64,000 nt of DNA from Phyllostachys edulis (Eukaryota > Streptophyta > Magnoliopsida > Poales > Poaceae): NCBI GenBank assembly GCA_036346405.1, contig CM070546.1:108444826-108508825 (forward strand). Direction: 5' to 3'. Both the position numbers and the translations under genes were made by a program. Under the pieces are notes generated by a model. That model was not told where the DNA came from and did not search any database. It saw only the letters and a list, made by a program, of their open reading frames with translations. Position 1 is the stretch's first letter. The number at the start of each line of letters is the position of its first letter. This document shows positions 1 to 10,930 of the stretch, one piece after another.

Positions 1-814
1 TGGTGGTATCCGGACCTCAACTCTATCTTAGAGAACACTCCGGCTCCCTTCAACTGGTCGAACAGATCATCGATCCTGGGCAGAGGGTACTTGTTCTTGA
101 TGGTGACCTCGTTGAGTGAGCGTTCACACACATCCGCTGGGTACCATCCTTCTTTGCAACAAAGATCACTGGAGCTCCCCAAGGTGAAGAACTCGGTCTG
201 ACAAAACATTTAGCTTGCATCTCCTTAATTTGGTTCTTCAACTCGACCAAGTCGTAAACAGACAGACAGTAAGGTCTCTTGGAAATTGGTGCAGTTCCGG
301 AAACTAAGTTGATGACGAACTCTAGGTCTCGGTCTGGTGGCATTCCAGGTAACTCATCTAGAAAGACATCTGGAAACTCACGGACCACTGGTACGTCTTT
401 TAAAGATACAACCTTGACACTGCAAACCATTGCATCTTCATGCTTCTTCGAGGAGGCTTCAAATTTTACTTTGATCCCAACTGGACTGACCAAGGTGATG
501 CTTCTTCCACCACAATCCAAAATGGCTTGGTGATCAGTAAGCCAATCCATTGCCAAAATCACATCTAAGGATTTGGTGTCGATGATGATCAGGTTGGCCA
601 GAAATTCTACCCCTTCTATGATTACCTTAACTTGTGGACAACCCTGGTTCGTACTTAACTCCGAACCAGGGGATTGAACCAACAAGGTGGTTTTAAGAGT
701 CGAAACCTTCAACTGATGCTTTGCAGCAAAAATCCGAGAAACAAATGAATGCGAAGCTCCATAATCAAACAAAACAGTAACTGGTACTGAATTTACAAGG
801 AACTTACCCAGCAC
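1..814 (-). pseudogene. gypsy protease and N-terminal reverse transcriptase, broken
   Basis: One 254-residue minus reading frame covers 50-814, and RT-type sequence continues to base 1 in another frame. The aspartic protease comes first: the expected D-S/T-G active site reads LFDYGASHSF, so the second catalytic-motif residue is changed to Tyr. The conserved MDWLTDHQAILDC flap/alpha region follows. RT then starts with FPDVFLDELPGMPP and contains SSPWGAPVIFVAKKDG, typical of the gypsy RT fingers. Near bases 110-125 a small deletion shifts the frame, and the RT palm-approach sequence (PLPRIDDLFDQL) continues in another frame. The altered active site plus frameshift mark it as a dead copy. The assignment to Ty3/gypsy pol is very secure. 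Confidence 0.93.
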
Positions 815-970
815 GACGGCCTGGGCTGTCTAGGCTTCCTCCACCGTGACATGGTTCACACGGCCTCTCCCAAAAGGCTGGGAGGTCTTGGCTGGTGCGG
901 CTGGAGGCTGAGGTGCTCCACGACCTGCTCCTGGCAGGGAGGTCCTGTTCGGAGGAGCTCCCAAGTTGGA

Positions 971-1876
971 TCAGACAGGGGATGGTCCTTGCTTCAAGGG
1001 ATAATTGCTGGCGTAATGTCCCAATTGATGACAGTTGAAACAGGTGATCCCCATGGCAGGATGGATGTTTCTTGATGGCGAGCTATTGAGGTCGGGGCTG
1101 CGAAGACCTGGAGCAACCGGGCAAGGTGTTGTTGCAGAGGTCCTGGATGCAACGGAAGGAGCAAAGCGGGCAGGAGGGTGTGCACTCGTCCTGGCTCTCT
1201 GCGGATGTCCTTGATGAGCACCATGATGTACCATCTTTCTTTTATAAAACTCTGCAAGCTCGCGACGAGACTCTTCTATCAGCATAGCCTTGTTCACTAG
1301 ATGTTGGAAATCCGAGGAGTCATTGCCAACGACTTGAACCTTCAAGCTAGGGTGGAGTCCTCGCTTAAAACGCTGCTGACGTGCGTTGTCCGTGATGACG
1401 TCCTTTGGAGCATAACGTGAGAGTCGAGTGAACTTATTGAGGTACTCCCTCACTGACATGTTTCCTTATCGCAGCTCTCGGAACTCATTCTTCTTCATTT
1501 CTATCTTTCCATCGGGGATGTGGGAGTGGCAGAAGGCTTCAGAAAACTCGGCCCAACTGATGCTCTGGTGGTCTTCATGGGCGGCGCAATAGTTCTCCCA
1601 CCATTCCGCGGCGGTGCCTTCAAGTTGGTGTGTAGCATACAGGACCTTTTCACGGTCGTCACACCGGGCGATGGCAAGCTTCTTTTCAATTAAGCGCAGC
1701 CAATCATCTGCATCCAATGGCTCGGAGGAGCTGGAGAACGTGGGTGGTCGGGTCCTCATGAACTCTGCCAGCCTTGACTGGGGAATAATTGGTGGTGACG
1801 GTGGCATGGCAGCGGCTTGGTTGGTCTGATTCAGCATTGCGAGAAGAGTGGCAGCCGTTTGATTTTGTTGAGTCAC
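971..1876 (-). pseudogene. gypsy gag with CCHC-like knuckle, interrupted by an in-frame stop
   Basis: Gag is the RNA-binding structural protein of the retrotransposon particle. The frame starts at an ATG at 1876 (MTQQNQTAATLL). It shows a Pro-rich stretch, then the retrotransposon-gag fold signature (RPPTFSSSSEPLDADDWL, EGTAAEWWENYC). An in-frame TAA at 1466-1468 splits it, and the same frame resumes with GNMSVREYLNKFTRLSRYAP. In related gags this position is usually Gln, so a CAA to TAA change is likely. Near the end is the zinc knuckle CFNCHQLGHYASNY, in which the last Cys of the CCHC pattern is Tyr. The stretch 815-970 links gag to protease without a recognisable domain. Two defects (stop, lost zinc ligand) indicate decay. 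Confidence 0.92.
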
Positions 1877-2545
1877 ATCTGGTTCATGTTCTACATCATT
1901 GCATTCATCAGCTGTATTTGGGCTACCATGAACTATCCTAAACCCTGCTCTGTGGGGGCTGTCAGAGGAGGAGGCGGTGGTGTGATAGGATCCACGGGTT
2001 CATCTTGACTTGCCGAATTGCGGATCTGGACCATCTGCACGGTCAAACCTTCCCAGGCTTAATAGATGAAGAGAAGAAAGCATACTAGGTAAGAGGGAAA
2101 AGCACAGAGGTGAGCGAGAACAAGGGAGAAAGATGGAACAACCTAACTTGGGGTAGTCGGTTAAACCCAACGAGCAAATAGACGGAGAGCTGTTAAGAGG
2201 CAACAAAACTCAAATAGGATGTCCTATTTACCGGACTAAACGACACTGGAACTAAGAAGGGCAGCTCTGCTAAAGCACCTCTAACCTGACTTATCTGGGA
2301 GGTCAACTTAAAGCAAAGCCCGATCCTATTGAGATTACCGAGATGAGAGGGATCAATTTAAATTTTGAACACAAAGTTCCAGAAGAGATAAGGTGCAAGA
2401 ACTATGGACAATATGGGGAAAGGTTAGAGTAAGATGAGAGAAGAATAACTAATCACATTACTCTGTTGGTTTGATTTATAAAATAAATTTTGAAACTCTT
2501 GACTAAAACGACCATGCTAACTAAGGTTACGTCCTACAGTCAATA
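1877..2545 (-). other. untranslated leader of element G1
   Basis: This lies between the primer binding site and the gag start. Short frames are present in all phases but none resembles a protein I know. I see no tandem repeat. Its role, by position, is the 5' leader of the retrotransposon RNA. Confidence 0.6.
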
Positions 2546-2559
2546 TGGCTCTGATACCA
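2546..2559 (-). other. primer binding site of G1 (tRNA-Met type)
   Basis: Read on the minus strand this is TGGTATCAGAGCCA, the complement of the 3' end of initiator tRNA-Met used by many plant LTR retrotransposons. It lies four bases inside the LTR end (2564) and fixes both the element's orientation and the LTR boundary. Confidence 0.92.
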
Positions 2560-2946
2560 CCACTGTCGGGTCCCTGGGTAAGCAATCCCGAGACCCTCTG
2601 TGCATTCCGAGCCAGTCCCATGATCAGTAGCTAGCTCACACAGTTTCAACATCGATGAGATCAAAACCATACAACAAACTAAAGACGAAGCAGACAAATT
2701 AATTTTAATAGAAACAAAAGACCTTATGGTTAAGGTTTTTACAGAGGTCTGCCGCACAGGGCTTACAACAAAAGAGAGAACTCGCAGTGGAACACCAAAC
2801 ACTCGTGGGGCCTATCGACATGCCCACAGGCAATCGATTGGAGGACGTCTCCTAGCACGCATAGTCTTTGAAGATCTCCTCTTCAAAGAGCTCGAAGCTC
2901 CCTGGGTCCTCTTTGGTGGCTGATCAACCAGAGGACATAAAGCCAT

Positions 2947-2965
2947 GAGTACTTTGAATGTACTC
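2947..2965 (-). promoter_or_regulatory. GAGTAC-N7-GTACTC inverted repeat in the LTR
   Basis: This is a perfect 6-bp-arm hairpin or palindromic site. The same structure is found at matching LTR positions at 12089, 31893, 32937, 49436, 61688 and 62647, with variants at 7913 and 18174. Its function is unknown; candidates are RNA 3'-end structure or a protein-binding palindrome. Confidence 0.7.
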
Positions 2966-3339
2966 AACAAGTAGTAGGAAAATGTATGCACATAGTATTC
3001 ATGCCACGCTTGACAAGAATAGCTTTATGGTTACTTTGCAGAAAGCGGAATTTACTGGAAATACAGTAAGTAGATTGCAAAGCACAAGTTGAAAGATTAA
3101 TACATAAATAATCAAGTTTTCTTTGAAACAACTCGTGAGCATCCTGTTCACTTCCCAGACCACTCATGAACACCCTGTTCACTTCCCAGACTCAGAGGCG
3201 CACGAGTTCAAGGGCAGGTGAAGGAGGAGACAAGAGGTGGAACAGGTACTGCAGAAGTGACAGCATTTAATGTGACACAACAGCATTTAATGCACACAGA
3301 CCTCTTGCGTCAGCAATGATGCGATGGAAGGAAGAAGAA

Positions 3340-3665
3340 GGTGAGCAGGGTTGACAGGTGGGGCTGGTCAAAACTCGGGAGGGTGGTCCAACCAGGGGTG
3401 GTCGTGACCAAAGAGGAGGTCGTGACCAAAGAGGATGTCGCGACCGGTCTCCAGGACCACCCAAGAGGTCTCCTAGGACCACCCAGGAGGTCTCGACTAG
3501 GGGGAGGTCCAAACGAGAGGGAAGTCTAGACTCGAGGGGAGGTCCAAACGAGAGGGAAATCCAAACGAGAAGGAAGTCTGGACTGGAGGAGAGGTCCAAA
3601 CGAGAGGGAGGTTCAAACGAGAAGGAAGTCTGGATTGGAGGGGAGGTCCAAACGAGACGGAGGGA
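3340..3665 (-). repeat. GAGGTCC-type degenerate tandem array
   Basis: Repeats of about 17-35 bases are built around GAGGTCCAAACGAGAGGGA, with variants (AAGTCTGGACTGGAGG). The array gives long false reading frames on both strands. The same heptamer dominates LTR2 and LTR3. Confidence 0.85.
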
Positions 3666-3875
3666 ACGGAACGAATAGAGAAAAAGAGGATGAACACCCG
3701 AGAACTCCAGCAAACAAAACAAACCAAATTTGAATTAATTGAAGTCTGATTTAGTCATTTTAAACACCTTTAATTCCAAAATCTCAAGTTAAGCTTTAGG
3801 ACTTCAACAAAACCAAATGGTTAATTTTATTTTGAAAACTCAAAAAGCTCAGGAAAACTAGGACGTTACAAGGAG

Positions 3876-5114
3876 GTGGAAGCCGTAGTGCAAAGGATGG
3901 ATCTCGAAAACCAGAACTACATGGCATTGTCAGAAGATGAAGAATCCGATGACAAGGATGATGTGGACCAACAGGCGGTTCTATCCGAGTGGAATACATA
4001 CCAGTTCGACAACCTCGTCGTCAACGAAGGCTCCCGTGTGCCGCGGGAGTACGACCAGAGTGAGGTTAGGCAAGGAGCTATGTACAAATGTAAGGAGGCC
4101 GTGCAGGAGGCAGTCAAATTATGGGTCTTGTCAGTGCGACGCACATTCACAGTCATCAAGTCTAACCAAAGATTCTATGACGTGTAGTGCAGCATAGAGG
4201 GATGCCCTTAGCAAGTGCATGCATTTCAGCCTAAGTGGGACAACTACTGGAAGTTCTCTTTAGTGGTCCCTCACACATGTGTCTTCGCTGAGACAGTGTA
4301 GTCCCACCAGAACATGTCATCAAACTTCATGCCAACCTCATGTACAGTGAGATCATGGATAATCTAGATTTTGAGCCACGATCTATCATTCGAATGATTG
4401 AGGCAATGTTCCAGTACACAATCAGCTATGCCAAGGCTTGGAGGGCAAAATAGAAGGTATTGGAATCAAGGTTCAACACGTTCGAGGATTCCTACCACAA
4501 CCTCCCCAGGCTACTTCGAGTTATACAAGACAGGAATCCCGGCACTCATGTTGACATTCAAGATTCAACGCATCCAAAGTGGGCCGATAAAAGGGTCCTA
4601 CAACGAGCATTCTCTGCCTTTGGTCCATGCATCAATGCATTCCGACGCCGTCATCCAATCTTGTGTGTGGATGGCACATTCCTGACTGGTATGTACAAGG
4701 GTCAGATACTGACTGCCATAGCGACCGACGGGAACAATCAAGTTCTTCTCGTGGGATTCGCTTTCATTGAAAGCGAGAACACGGACAGCTGGTTGTGGTT
4801 CCTAAAGAATGTGAGGACTGGAACTGTACAGGGCCGTCCCAACGTATGTGTCATACATGATCGGCATTCGGGCCTAAAGAGGGCAATAACCCAGCTACAA
4901 CAAGGAGAGAACGAAGCACTACCGTGGGCAGATCTGCAGAGTAGGTGGTGCATGAGGCACTTGGATGCAAACTTATACAAGCATCTCTACAACAAGAACT
5001 TGATGAACCTATTCAAGAGGCTGTGCAACCAGAATCAGCAATAGAAGTTTGACGCACTTTAGAAGATTCTGGATGAGCGGACCCAGATGCACAGAAGGGA
5101 GGCAGTGAGAACGG
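3876..5114 (+). pseudogene. MULE transposase, N-terminal half (MuDR DNA-binding and catalytic region)
   Basis: Mutator-like transposase that would bind the element's inverted ends and cut DNA in the nucleus. An acidic N-terminus (DEESDDKDDVDQ) leads into a MuDR-type N-terminal domain (GAMYKCKEAVQEAVKLW, CPxQVHA, HTCVF), where several in-frame stops occur at 4186-4400. The MULE transposase domain follows: PILCVDGTFLTGMYKG holds the first catalytic Asp, CVIHDRHSGLKRAI the second, and CMRHLDANLYKHL the conserved C-x2-H region. The frame is open over 4460-5044, then broken by stops. A solo LTR at 5115 cuts the gene, and the C-terminal half resumes at 8302. Stops, frameshift and insertion make this a pseudogene. 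Family assignment is secure. Confidence 0.93.
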
Positions 5115-5570
5115 TGTAACATCCCAAAAATATTGGTTTTTTTGAAGTTTTAAAAAGAAACATAACCATTTGATTTTGTCTGTTAAATTTAAAGCTTAAT
5201 TGGAATTTTCAGAGATCAAAAACAATTTAATGTGATTAATCTCAACATCAACTATTATCAAAATTATTTTACTTGGATTCTATGTGCTTGGATATATTTT
5301 CTAGATTTTTCTGAGTGCATTTGCTATTCTCTAGTTGCTATTTGTCTTTTCTGCTATTTTCTAAAAAGAAAAACTATTATTAATCTCAAAAAATGCCTTG
5401 GGCTCAAACTCCCTTTCAACCTTTCTTTCCTTTTCTTGGTTTCACTGCCGGTGGCCCCGCTGCTAGTTGCCACGTGTGTTTCTCCTTCCTTGATCCCGGA
5501 GCTGGACTCCTAGCGCCCGAAACGCACACGCTAGAGCCGTCGTGCCCTCTTCAGTCTCTCCCATCCGGTG

Positions 5571-5580
5571 CTATTTAAGC
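5571..5580 (+). promoter_or_regulatory. TATA-like box of the solo LTR
   Basis: CTATTTAAGC lies about 455 bases into the LTR and is followed by a pyrimidine-rich stretch, as expected for an LTR promoter. No transcription evidence is available. Confidence 0.5.
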
Positions 5581-7488
5581 CCACCCCTCTGTGTCTTTTC
5601 CTTCGCCCGTTCCTCCTCTCCCAAAAACCTAATTCAGTTTTCTCGGTTGTGCCTTTGTTGCGTCGCAATCCGTCCATGTCCGAACGCCATTGAAGCTCTT
5701 CTCCACTGAAGTTCGACGCCTACAGTGCATCTCTGGTCGTGATTCAACCGCCAACGGGTCCGCAATAGCGTGTCCTTCGTCGTGCTCTCACCATCTGCTC
5801 CCAAAGATCATCGAGCCGTTGTTTTCGGTTTTGTCATCAAATCCGGCCGCGCTGCCCGCTTGTCGATCCACAGCTCCAGTGAACTTCTGTGCCCTCTTAA
5901 TGTGTCATCTTGTACCAAATGTTATTATCATCTGATCCCTACCCTTGTTCTTCTCTCCTGGCCACCGAATTGCCGCCACCGAGCTTCTTTTTCATTATCG
6001 GCCAAGTCCTTCTGGCCGTCACTTCATTCGTTCTCAGGCCACCTCGAGGTCCCCTCTATAATAACCATGCCATCGCCGATTCGGTGCCCCTTTGGATTCT
6101 CTCGGGCATCACTCCATTGCCCAAATCGCCGCACCCGTGAGCTACCTCATTGCCGGCCATGGCTGCTGCCCCTGTGTTTGTTTGGCTCTGCACTGAGTTA
6201 GCCACCAGCCAAGCCGCCACATCACCACTTTGATCCTACATGGCGCCCGTGTGTCACTGCTATGTGGCAGAACCAAGCCCACTTGAGCCATATGTGAGTG
6301 AACCCAATGCACCATGGTCCAAGCCATTGACAGTGGGTCCCACAGACAAAATCAATTTCCTTATTTTCTTTCTTAGCCGAATTATCTTTGCTGATGTCAG
6401 CTGATGTCATAATTATCTTTTCCTTCAGAAAAGTAATTCAGTAAATTCATGAAATTCTGATTTTCATTATTTCATGTGCCTTCAATTTTTCAAAGCTTAT
6501 ATCTTTTGAATCCGAATTTTGATTGAGTCCATTCAAATTTCTAAATTCATCTATATTCGAGATCTATATATCTAAGATTTTTACTTAATTTTTGGAGTTT
6601 GTTTTGTCTCTGTTATTTATTTATTTGGTTTATTTTCTTTGTTTACGAGTAGACGTTGGTACTTCGGGAAGTTTTGAGCAAGGAGGAGTGCACCAAGAGC
6701 AAGATCAATCCCAGGATCTATTTCAAGGCAAGTCGTGGTCCTTTGATCATATTGAACCTATGATTTCAAAAGTATATTGTTTTATACAATTGCATGCTAT
6801 CTTTATACAAATTGTTTTGGGATTAGTTATTACTTGTTGTCATTATGCCTCCATTGATTATTGAATGTCATGAATCCTTTGTCACCCTAGCATAGATAAT
6901 TTTAGTTGGACATATTCATATCACCAACATGGGTATCGTATAGATGCTTAGTTCAGCTTAGTTACGATGGGTTCATTATCAAATGTGTCATAATGATTAA
7001 TCTTGACTTAATAAAATATGGAATCGTGGTGGTAAGCCACTGCTGTTATTAAAATCTGCGTACCATGATAGGGTGTGTCATTGGTCTTGGTTAAATAAAA
7101 TGGTTTTCGCTTGGGCGAGTGGGTAATATCGATGTTTCAACATGTTGTGGGTTTGTGGTATTCTCGCTTTAGTAACTAGTCAAGGACTTAATCTTGTGCG
7201 CCATTGAACTAGGCCTTTCGTACAACCACATGCCTAATGGGATGGGCCTAACTTAGTAAGTTATGGAGTTTTGGCTTTTGACTACTCAGGTAGTATATAG
7301 GTGGAGGTGTGAATCCTTTTCTAAGGTCACATCACGGGATGGTACGCCGCATCCCTGTCCAACGTTGTGCGTCAACCCACGGTGGGGTTTTGGGAGGGCT
7401 GTATGCACAACGGGAGAGTCAATTATTGAGAAGAAATTTCTGGAAGGTTTTGTTGTGGTCAACTCTGATCCGGTTGATTGCATCTTGT

Positions 7489-7560
7489 GGGTAAAGTGTA
7501 CAACCTTTGCAGAGTGTTAATTGATCTATTTGAATAGCCGTGTCCTCGGTTATGGACATA
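7489..7560 (+). promoter_or_regulatory. conserved LTR module (GTAAAG..TGTACA..GCAGAGT..GAATAGCCGTG)
   Basis: The block includes GGGTAAAGTGTACAAC and TTGAATAGCCGTGTCC. Six further copies occur in other LTRs of the window, on both strands according to LTR orientation (12526, 18509, 31483, 49021, 61309, 62230). Conservation across diverged LTRs suggests selection for a function. Confidence 0.75.
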
Positions 7561-8301
7561 TCCGGAGATTTCACACGAGAGTTAGAGTTTCTTATAAAAT
7601 GAGTTGGCGTGTGAATAGGAAGTTCACTTGATGAATATAATATTTGTCTGGTGAACGAATAATTCACTTGGTGGTTTGTGTCGATTGGTGAATTGGGGAT
7701 TCACTTATCATTGGTTTGGTTGGGAAGTGAATGGGAAGTTCACTGGTTGTTTCAAAGAAATTGTTTACTTACTTATTATTCTTTTCAATCACACATTTCA
7801 ATCTATTTATTGTATTTATTGTAAATGCTGCTTTCTGCAAAAGAACCATACAGGTAACCTTTATTCTAGCCTTGCATGAATACTATTTGCATACATTTCC
7901 CCATGATTTGTTGAGTGCTTTATGTACTCACGGCTTTGTGCCATTGTTGATCAGTTGAAGAATATCAAGTTGCTCAAGAGTTCTTCGCCTAGGAGCACCA
8001 TGAAGGTTTTGTGGATTAGGATGCGTTCTCCACTCGATTGCCTATGGGCATGTTGATTGGTCATTTCAAGAGTTTTGTTCCACTACAAGAGTTTATTTAT
8101 TTTTTAGCTCTGCGTGGCAAGTTAAGTAAACGTTGACCATAAGGTCCAGCTATTATTATTATTTGTTACTTTGAGATCTTTTTAGTTAAATCGAATAAAT
8201 AGATGGTATTTCATCACTGTTTCCTTTGTGAGCTAGCTACTGATCTGGGGCTAGTTCAGAATACATAGAGGGTTCTTGAATCATATTTTTGGGTCCTAAC
8301 A

Positions 8302-9250
8302 AAGGGTCACCCCAAGCGCTGACTAGGCCCCCGAAGTATTGCCACAGCTACCAACAGATGGTCCCAGTGTGACAAGGAGGACGGGGGCGTAGGTCAAATA
8401 TTTCTCGGACTAGATTGAGCACGAGCCTAAGGAGAAGTGGTCGCTGCTACATGACAAGGGTGGTGCTCAATATGGTGCCATGACAACCAGTCTAGCCAAG
8501 GTGTACAACTAGGTCATGCGTGGCGCAAGGTGCCTCCCTTTGGTTAGTATTGTGGAGGCAATTCTCCGTGGTACCACAAACTACTTTGTTGACAGAAGTA
8601 ACAATGCGTCGCTCGCCATGGGAAATGACAGAGTACTCTACTCCGCCATGATCACCAAGTACATGGAGGAGAAGAGCAAGAAGGGTGAGATGCACTGGGC
8701 ATTCAAGATGGGCACAAGGGAGCTTCGCTTCAAGATCATGTGCAGGGATAAAGGACGCCGTAGGACAAACCGCAAGAGGATCACCCACGAGTGCACGCTA
8801 CGCCGCGCTAGTTGCGTATGCACTTGCAACAAGCCCCTTTTTCTGCATAGGCCCTTCTCCCATGTCATGGCTGCATGTTCGACGGTGGCGCGGCATCCTG
8901 GGCAGTACCTCTCTGATTATTTCAACAAGGAGGAGGTGCTGCAAACCTGGAGTGCAAAAATGTATGGTTATGCCGTGGTTGGCCAATTCACTGATCCAAC
9001 CTAGGTGCAACTTATCTGGGCTGCGGACATTGATAGGCTGAAGGGAAAGGTTGGCCGATGACAGGTACGACGCATCAGGAACAACATGGACGAAGCAGAA
9101 GCCGGACGACGAACAAAGAAGTGCTCCATCCTTAGGACGAAGGAGACATCGGCACTTCGGACGTCACCGTGGGGAGCTCATCTGGTTGCCCGACTCGAGG
9201 CAGTCCACATGGGGGACGTTGAGGTCGTGGCCACGGCAAAGCACAGGTAG
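8302..9250 (+). pseudogene. MULE transposase, C-terminal half with SWIM zinc finger
   Basis: Continuation of the transposase after the solo LTR. The best frame (8516-9004, 162 residues) has the MULE C-terminal signature YMEEKSKKGEMHWAFKMG. It also holds a SWIM-type zinc finger, C-T-C then C at 8820-8840 with FSHVMAAC, the usual C-x-C...C-x-H arrangement partly altered. After that comes YLSDYFNKEEVLQTWSAKMYGY, typical of the transposase C-terminus. A stop at 9002 is followed by degraded tail sequence with basic residues to about 9250. In-frame stops at about 8390-8515 confirm decay. The third catalytic Glu cannot be located with confidence because it falls near the broken stretch. Confidence 0.9.
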
Positions 9251-9712
9251 TTGTAATATGTGATTGTCAATGTTGTATGTGTGGTGGTACTAAGATTAGA
9301 AATGCTAGCATATTGTAACTTGTACTTCAGTTAGTACTTTGCTTGTTGTATGAAGTGTGGAACTAATTGTATCGTAATTGCAAACTTTAATTTCATTTAC
9401 AGCATCAATCTGTCATTGTTACCTATCTCTGGAAAGCATGACGTGTTGTTATCGTTGCGTCATTTCTCCAAAGTTCTCCACCATGTATGAATTCTCTAGC
9501 GCATCGCAATATCACTTACCTTCGTACTTACGAATCATTGCTACCTCTATCGTCCTCACAAAATTCTTCAGAAATTTACCGCACTACAACAACATACGAT
9601 GATCACAAAATGTTATTGCGAGTCTAACAAATTTTGTACCCTTGAAAATCTACGAAAATCATAAACAGACCAACCAACCTTGTCACCACCCTTTTATTTT
9701 TGTATTAATTAG
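9251..9712 (+). other. 3' flank of the MULE transposase, no gene recognised
   Basis: AT-rich sequence with short frames only and no tandem repeat. Just before 9713 it ends in a pyrimidine-rich stretch followed by AATTAG, which reads as an intron 3' end leading into the RdRP exon. Confidence 0.5.
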
Positions 9713-9845
9713 CGGTCTAGAGGAGGTTGTGGGATATTCCAAATATGCTATATTTTTCTCTACTTCTGGAAAACGATCTTTGACGGATGAGATGGCCAAT
9801 AGTGATTTTGACGGTGACATGTACTGGGTCTCGAGAAACCCAAAG
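9713..9845 (+). pseudogene. captured exon of a plant RNA-dependent RNA polymerase (RDR-gamma-like)
   Basis: The 44-codon open stretch carries VVGYSKYAIFF, then GKRSLTDEMANS, then DFDGDMYWVSRNP. This is the catalytic core of eukaryotic cell-encoded RNA-dependent RNA polymerases, which make double-stranded RNA for silencing. DFDGD (codons at 9803-9817) contains the metal-binding Asp residues. Plant RDR1/2/6 normally have DLDGD, while DFDGD is typical of the RDR3/4/5 (gamma) group. An AG precedes the stretch and GT follows it (9846), so it looks like one exon with remnant introns. I find no neighbouring RdRP exons. It lies between the MULE transposase and the convergent GRF/PMD gene, as expected for a gene fragment captured by a MULE. 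It is an isolated fragment, not a working gene. The family call rests on the motif and surrounding residues; the clade call is less sure. Confidence 0.85.
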
Positions 9846-10097
9846 GTCAGTTGACTACTGATTGAAAGAAGGTAAAGTGTGAGGCACAGAGCTAGAACTA
9901 CATTAGAGTCTGCAGATAGAAGCACGTTACATGTGATCACATTGCATGATAGTTCAGCTAATTTCTTTAGTCATTCTTGCTACTACTACAGTACACTGTG
10001 ACACAAGAATCCGGACCATGTAAGTATACATGCTTTCAGGGGATAGTAAAAAATATGGCGGGTAGGACCGGAGACTACTACGGAATGGCCTAACCTA
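9846..10097 (+). other. spacer after the RdRP exon
   Basis: No coding or repeat is recognised. It may hold the intron downstream of the captured exon (GTCAGT at 9846). Convergent coding begins at 10098. Confidence 0.4.
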
Positions 10098-10930
10098 CTA
10101 CGTGGACTGAGGCCATTTTCCCTTCCTTCCGAGCTCAGCGTTGTACTCCTCGTCGGCTGCCTTGGCCTTGGCCGCCATTTCCCTCTTTTTCTCGTGCTCC
10201 CTCTTGCAAGCCTCGTACTCCTTGCGCTAGCACACCTCTAGATGAGCTTGTGTCTCCCGCCGGATACGCTCATTGTGCTCTTCACTGTGGTGCTCGTACT
10301 CCCTCTTCTCGCGGTCCCTCTTGACATCCCACTCCTCACAGTCGAGACCCCACTGGTCGTGTGGGTGGATCCCTTGGTCGATCCACTTGCGGTAGCCACA
10401 TAGCGGATCCGAGGACTACGGGTGGACGGGAGAGGTTGTTAGTACGTACTTTGAAAGAGAAATAGTAGGGGAACATACTGTATCCGGTCTTTACCGGCTG
10501 CTGATAGCGGGTTGTGTCCCAACGGCGGTCGGGATAGTCATAGGAGTAGCTGGCACAACCCCAGTAACGCATGCCCAGGCTGAGTCGCTACTTGGACTTG
10601 AAGAACTTGCACATGTCCCTGCACCAACAGAGGTGACGGCGTCTCCCCGTCGGGCGGGTGTTGCGGCGAATGCTCAGTTGGGATGTTTTAGTAGGGGTTG
10701 CTGCTACGGGGGGAGTCATTGTGGGGAGGTGCCCTCCTAGCACGCTCCCTTTGTTCGTCTAGGGCCGTAGCACCCCTTGCGAGTTCGCGAATATCCTCCC
10801 ATTGCTTCTCCATCTGAGCGAGATTGTGTTGAAGTCTGGATACCGAAGAACCCGACGTGGAAGGAGTAGTACTTATATGCTGAGCCGGCCCTACGTACAC
10901 GGCTAATTTGTAACTCGGTTGAAGGAAATT
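10098..10930 (-). pseudogene. MULE-associated gene, C-terminal part: GRF-like zinc finger and charged tail
   Basis: Minus-strand coding in at least two exons. The right part (10688-10900) has a Ser-rich start and a helical stretch VSRLQHNLAQMEKQWEDIRE. A frameshift near 10686 follows, then a Cys-rich region (RRHLCWCRDMCKFFKSK, an in-frame stop, GMRYWGCASYSYDYPDRRWD). Across an intron with GT/AG ends (10494 to 10416) it continues PLCGYRKWIDQG, resembling a GRF-type zinc finger with its closing W-I/V-D motif. The tail is highly charged (KRDREKREYEHHSEEHNERI...), likely a coiled coil, and contains an in-frame TAG at 10227-10229. It ends RKGKWPQST with a stop at 10098. The role is unknown; such genes accompany MULE transposases in grasses (inference). 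It is probably the far end of the PMD gene at 63.1-64.0 kb. Confidence 0.7.
10416..10494 (-). other. intron in the GRF-like gene
   Basis: On minus it begins GTAAAGACC and ends CCACCCGTAG. The reading frame on both sides is consistent with removal of 79 bases. Confidence 0.6.

Larger units (their letters stand above)
1..3870 (-). mobile_element. Ty3/gypsy retrotransposon G1, 5' part (LTR, PBS, gag, protease, start of RT)
   Basis: This is an LTR retrotransposon read from right to left and cut by the window edge, so its 3' half lies outside. Seen in order on the minus strand: an LTR (3870 to 2564), a tRNA-Met-type primer site, a leader, gag, protease and the first part of reverse transcriptase. 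The gag-protease-RT order without integrase before RT, and the protease/RT sequence style, are those of Ty3/gypsy elements. It sits directly upstream of the MULE transposase start. The 5 bases after the LTR are AGGAG, and the matching target-site copy would be outside the window. It is non-functional as read, with a stop inside gag and a frameshift in RT. The clade (Tekay/Del-like) is a guess from gag style and the PBS. Confidence 0.9.
2564..3870 (-). repeat. 5' LTR of gypsy element G1 (1,307 bp)
   Basis: On minus it starts TGTAACGTCC and ends GGGACCCGACA next to the PBS. Its middle is clearly related to the much larger LTR2 and LTR3 further right: shared blocks include the AGGCAATCGATTGGAGGACG-type segment near 2830 and the hairpin at 2947-2965. 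It also holds a GAGGTCC array (3,340-3,665). It lacks the GAATAGCCGTG box present in the larger LTRs, so it is probably a shortened relative. Confidence 0.9.
5115..8301 (+). mobile_element. solo LTR (3,187 bp) of a large Ty3/gypsy family, inserted in the MULE transposase
   Basis: It begins TGTAACATCCC and ends GGGTCCTAACA. The flanking 5-mers are AACGG (5110-5114) and AAGGG (8302-8306), a target-site duplication with one mismatch. Transposase coding stops at one edge and resumes at the other, so the boundaries are firm. No gag or pol lies inside. It carries a TATA-like box at 5571, the GTAAAG...GAATAGCCGTG module at 7489-7560 and the hairpin variant at 7913-7929. Short open frames within it are not protein-like. 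A solo LTR is normally left by recombination between the two LTRs of a full element. Confidence 0.9.

Noticed and set aside
3341..3678. Overlapping long frames on both strands over the GAGGTCC array
   Set aside because: They come from a tandem repeat whose unit lacks stops; composition is repetitive Arg/Gly/Pro/Ser with no domain.
5770..6201. 143-residue plus frame in the solo LTR at 5.1-8.3 kb
   Set aside because: No recognisable domain and located downstream of the LTR TATA box; LTR sequence only.
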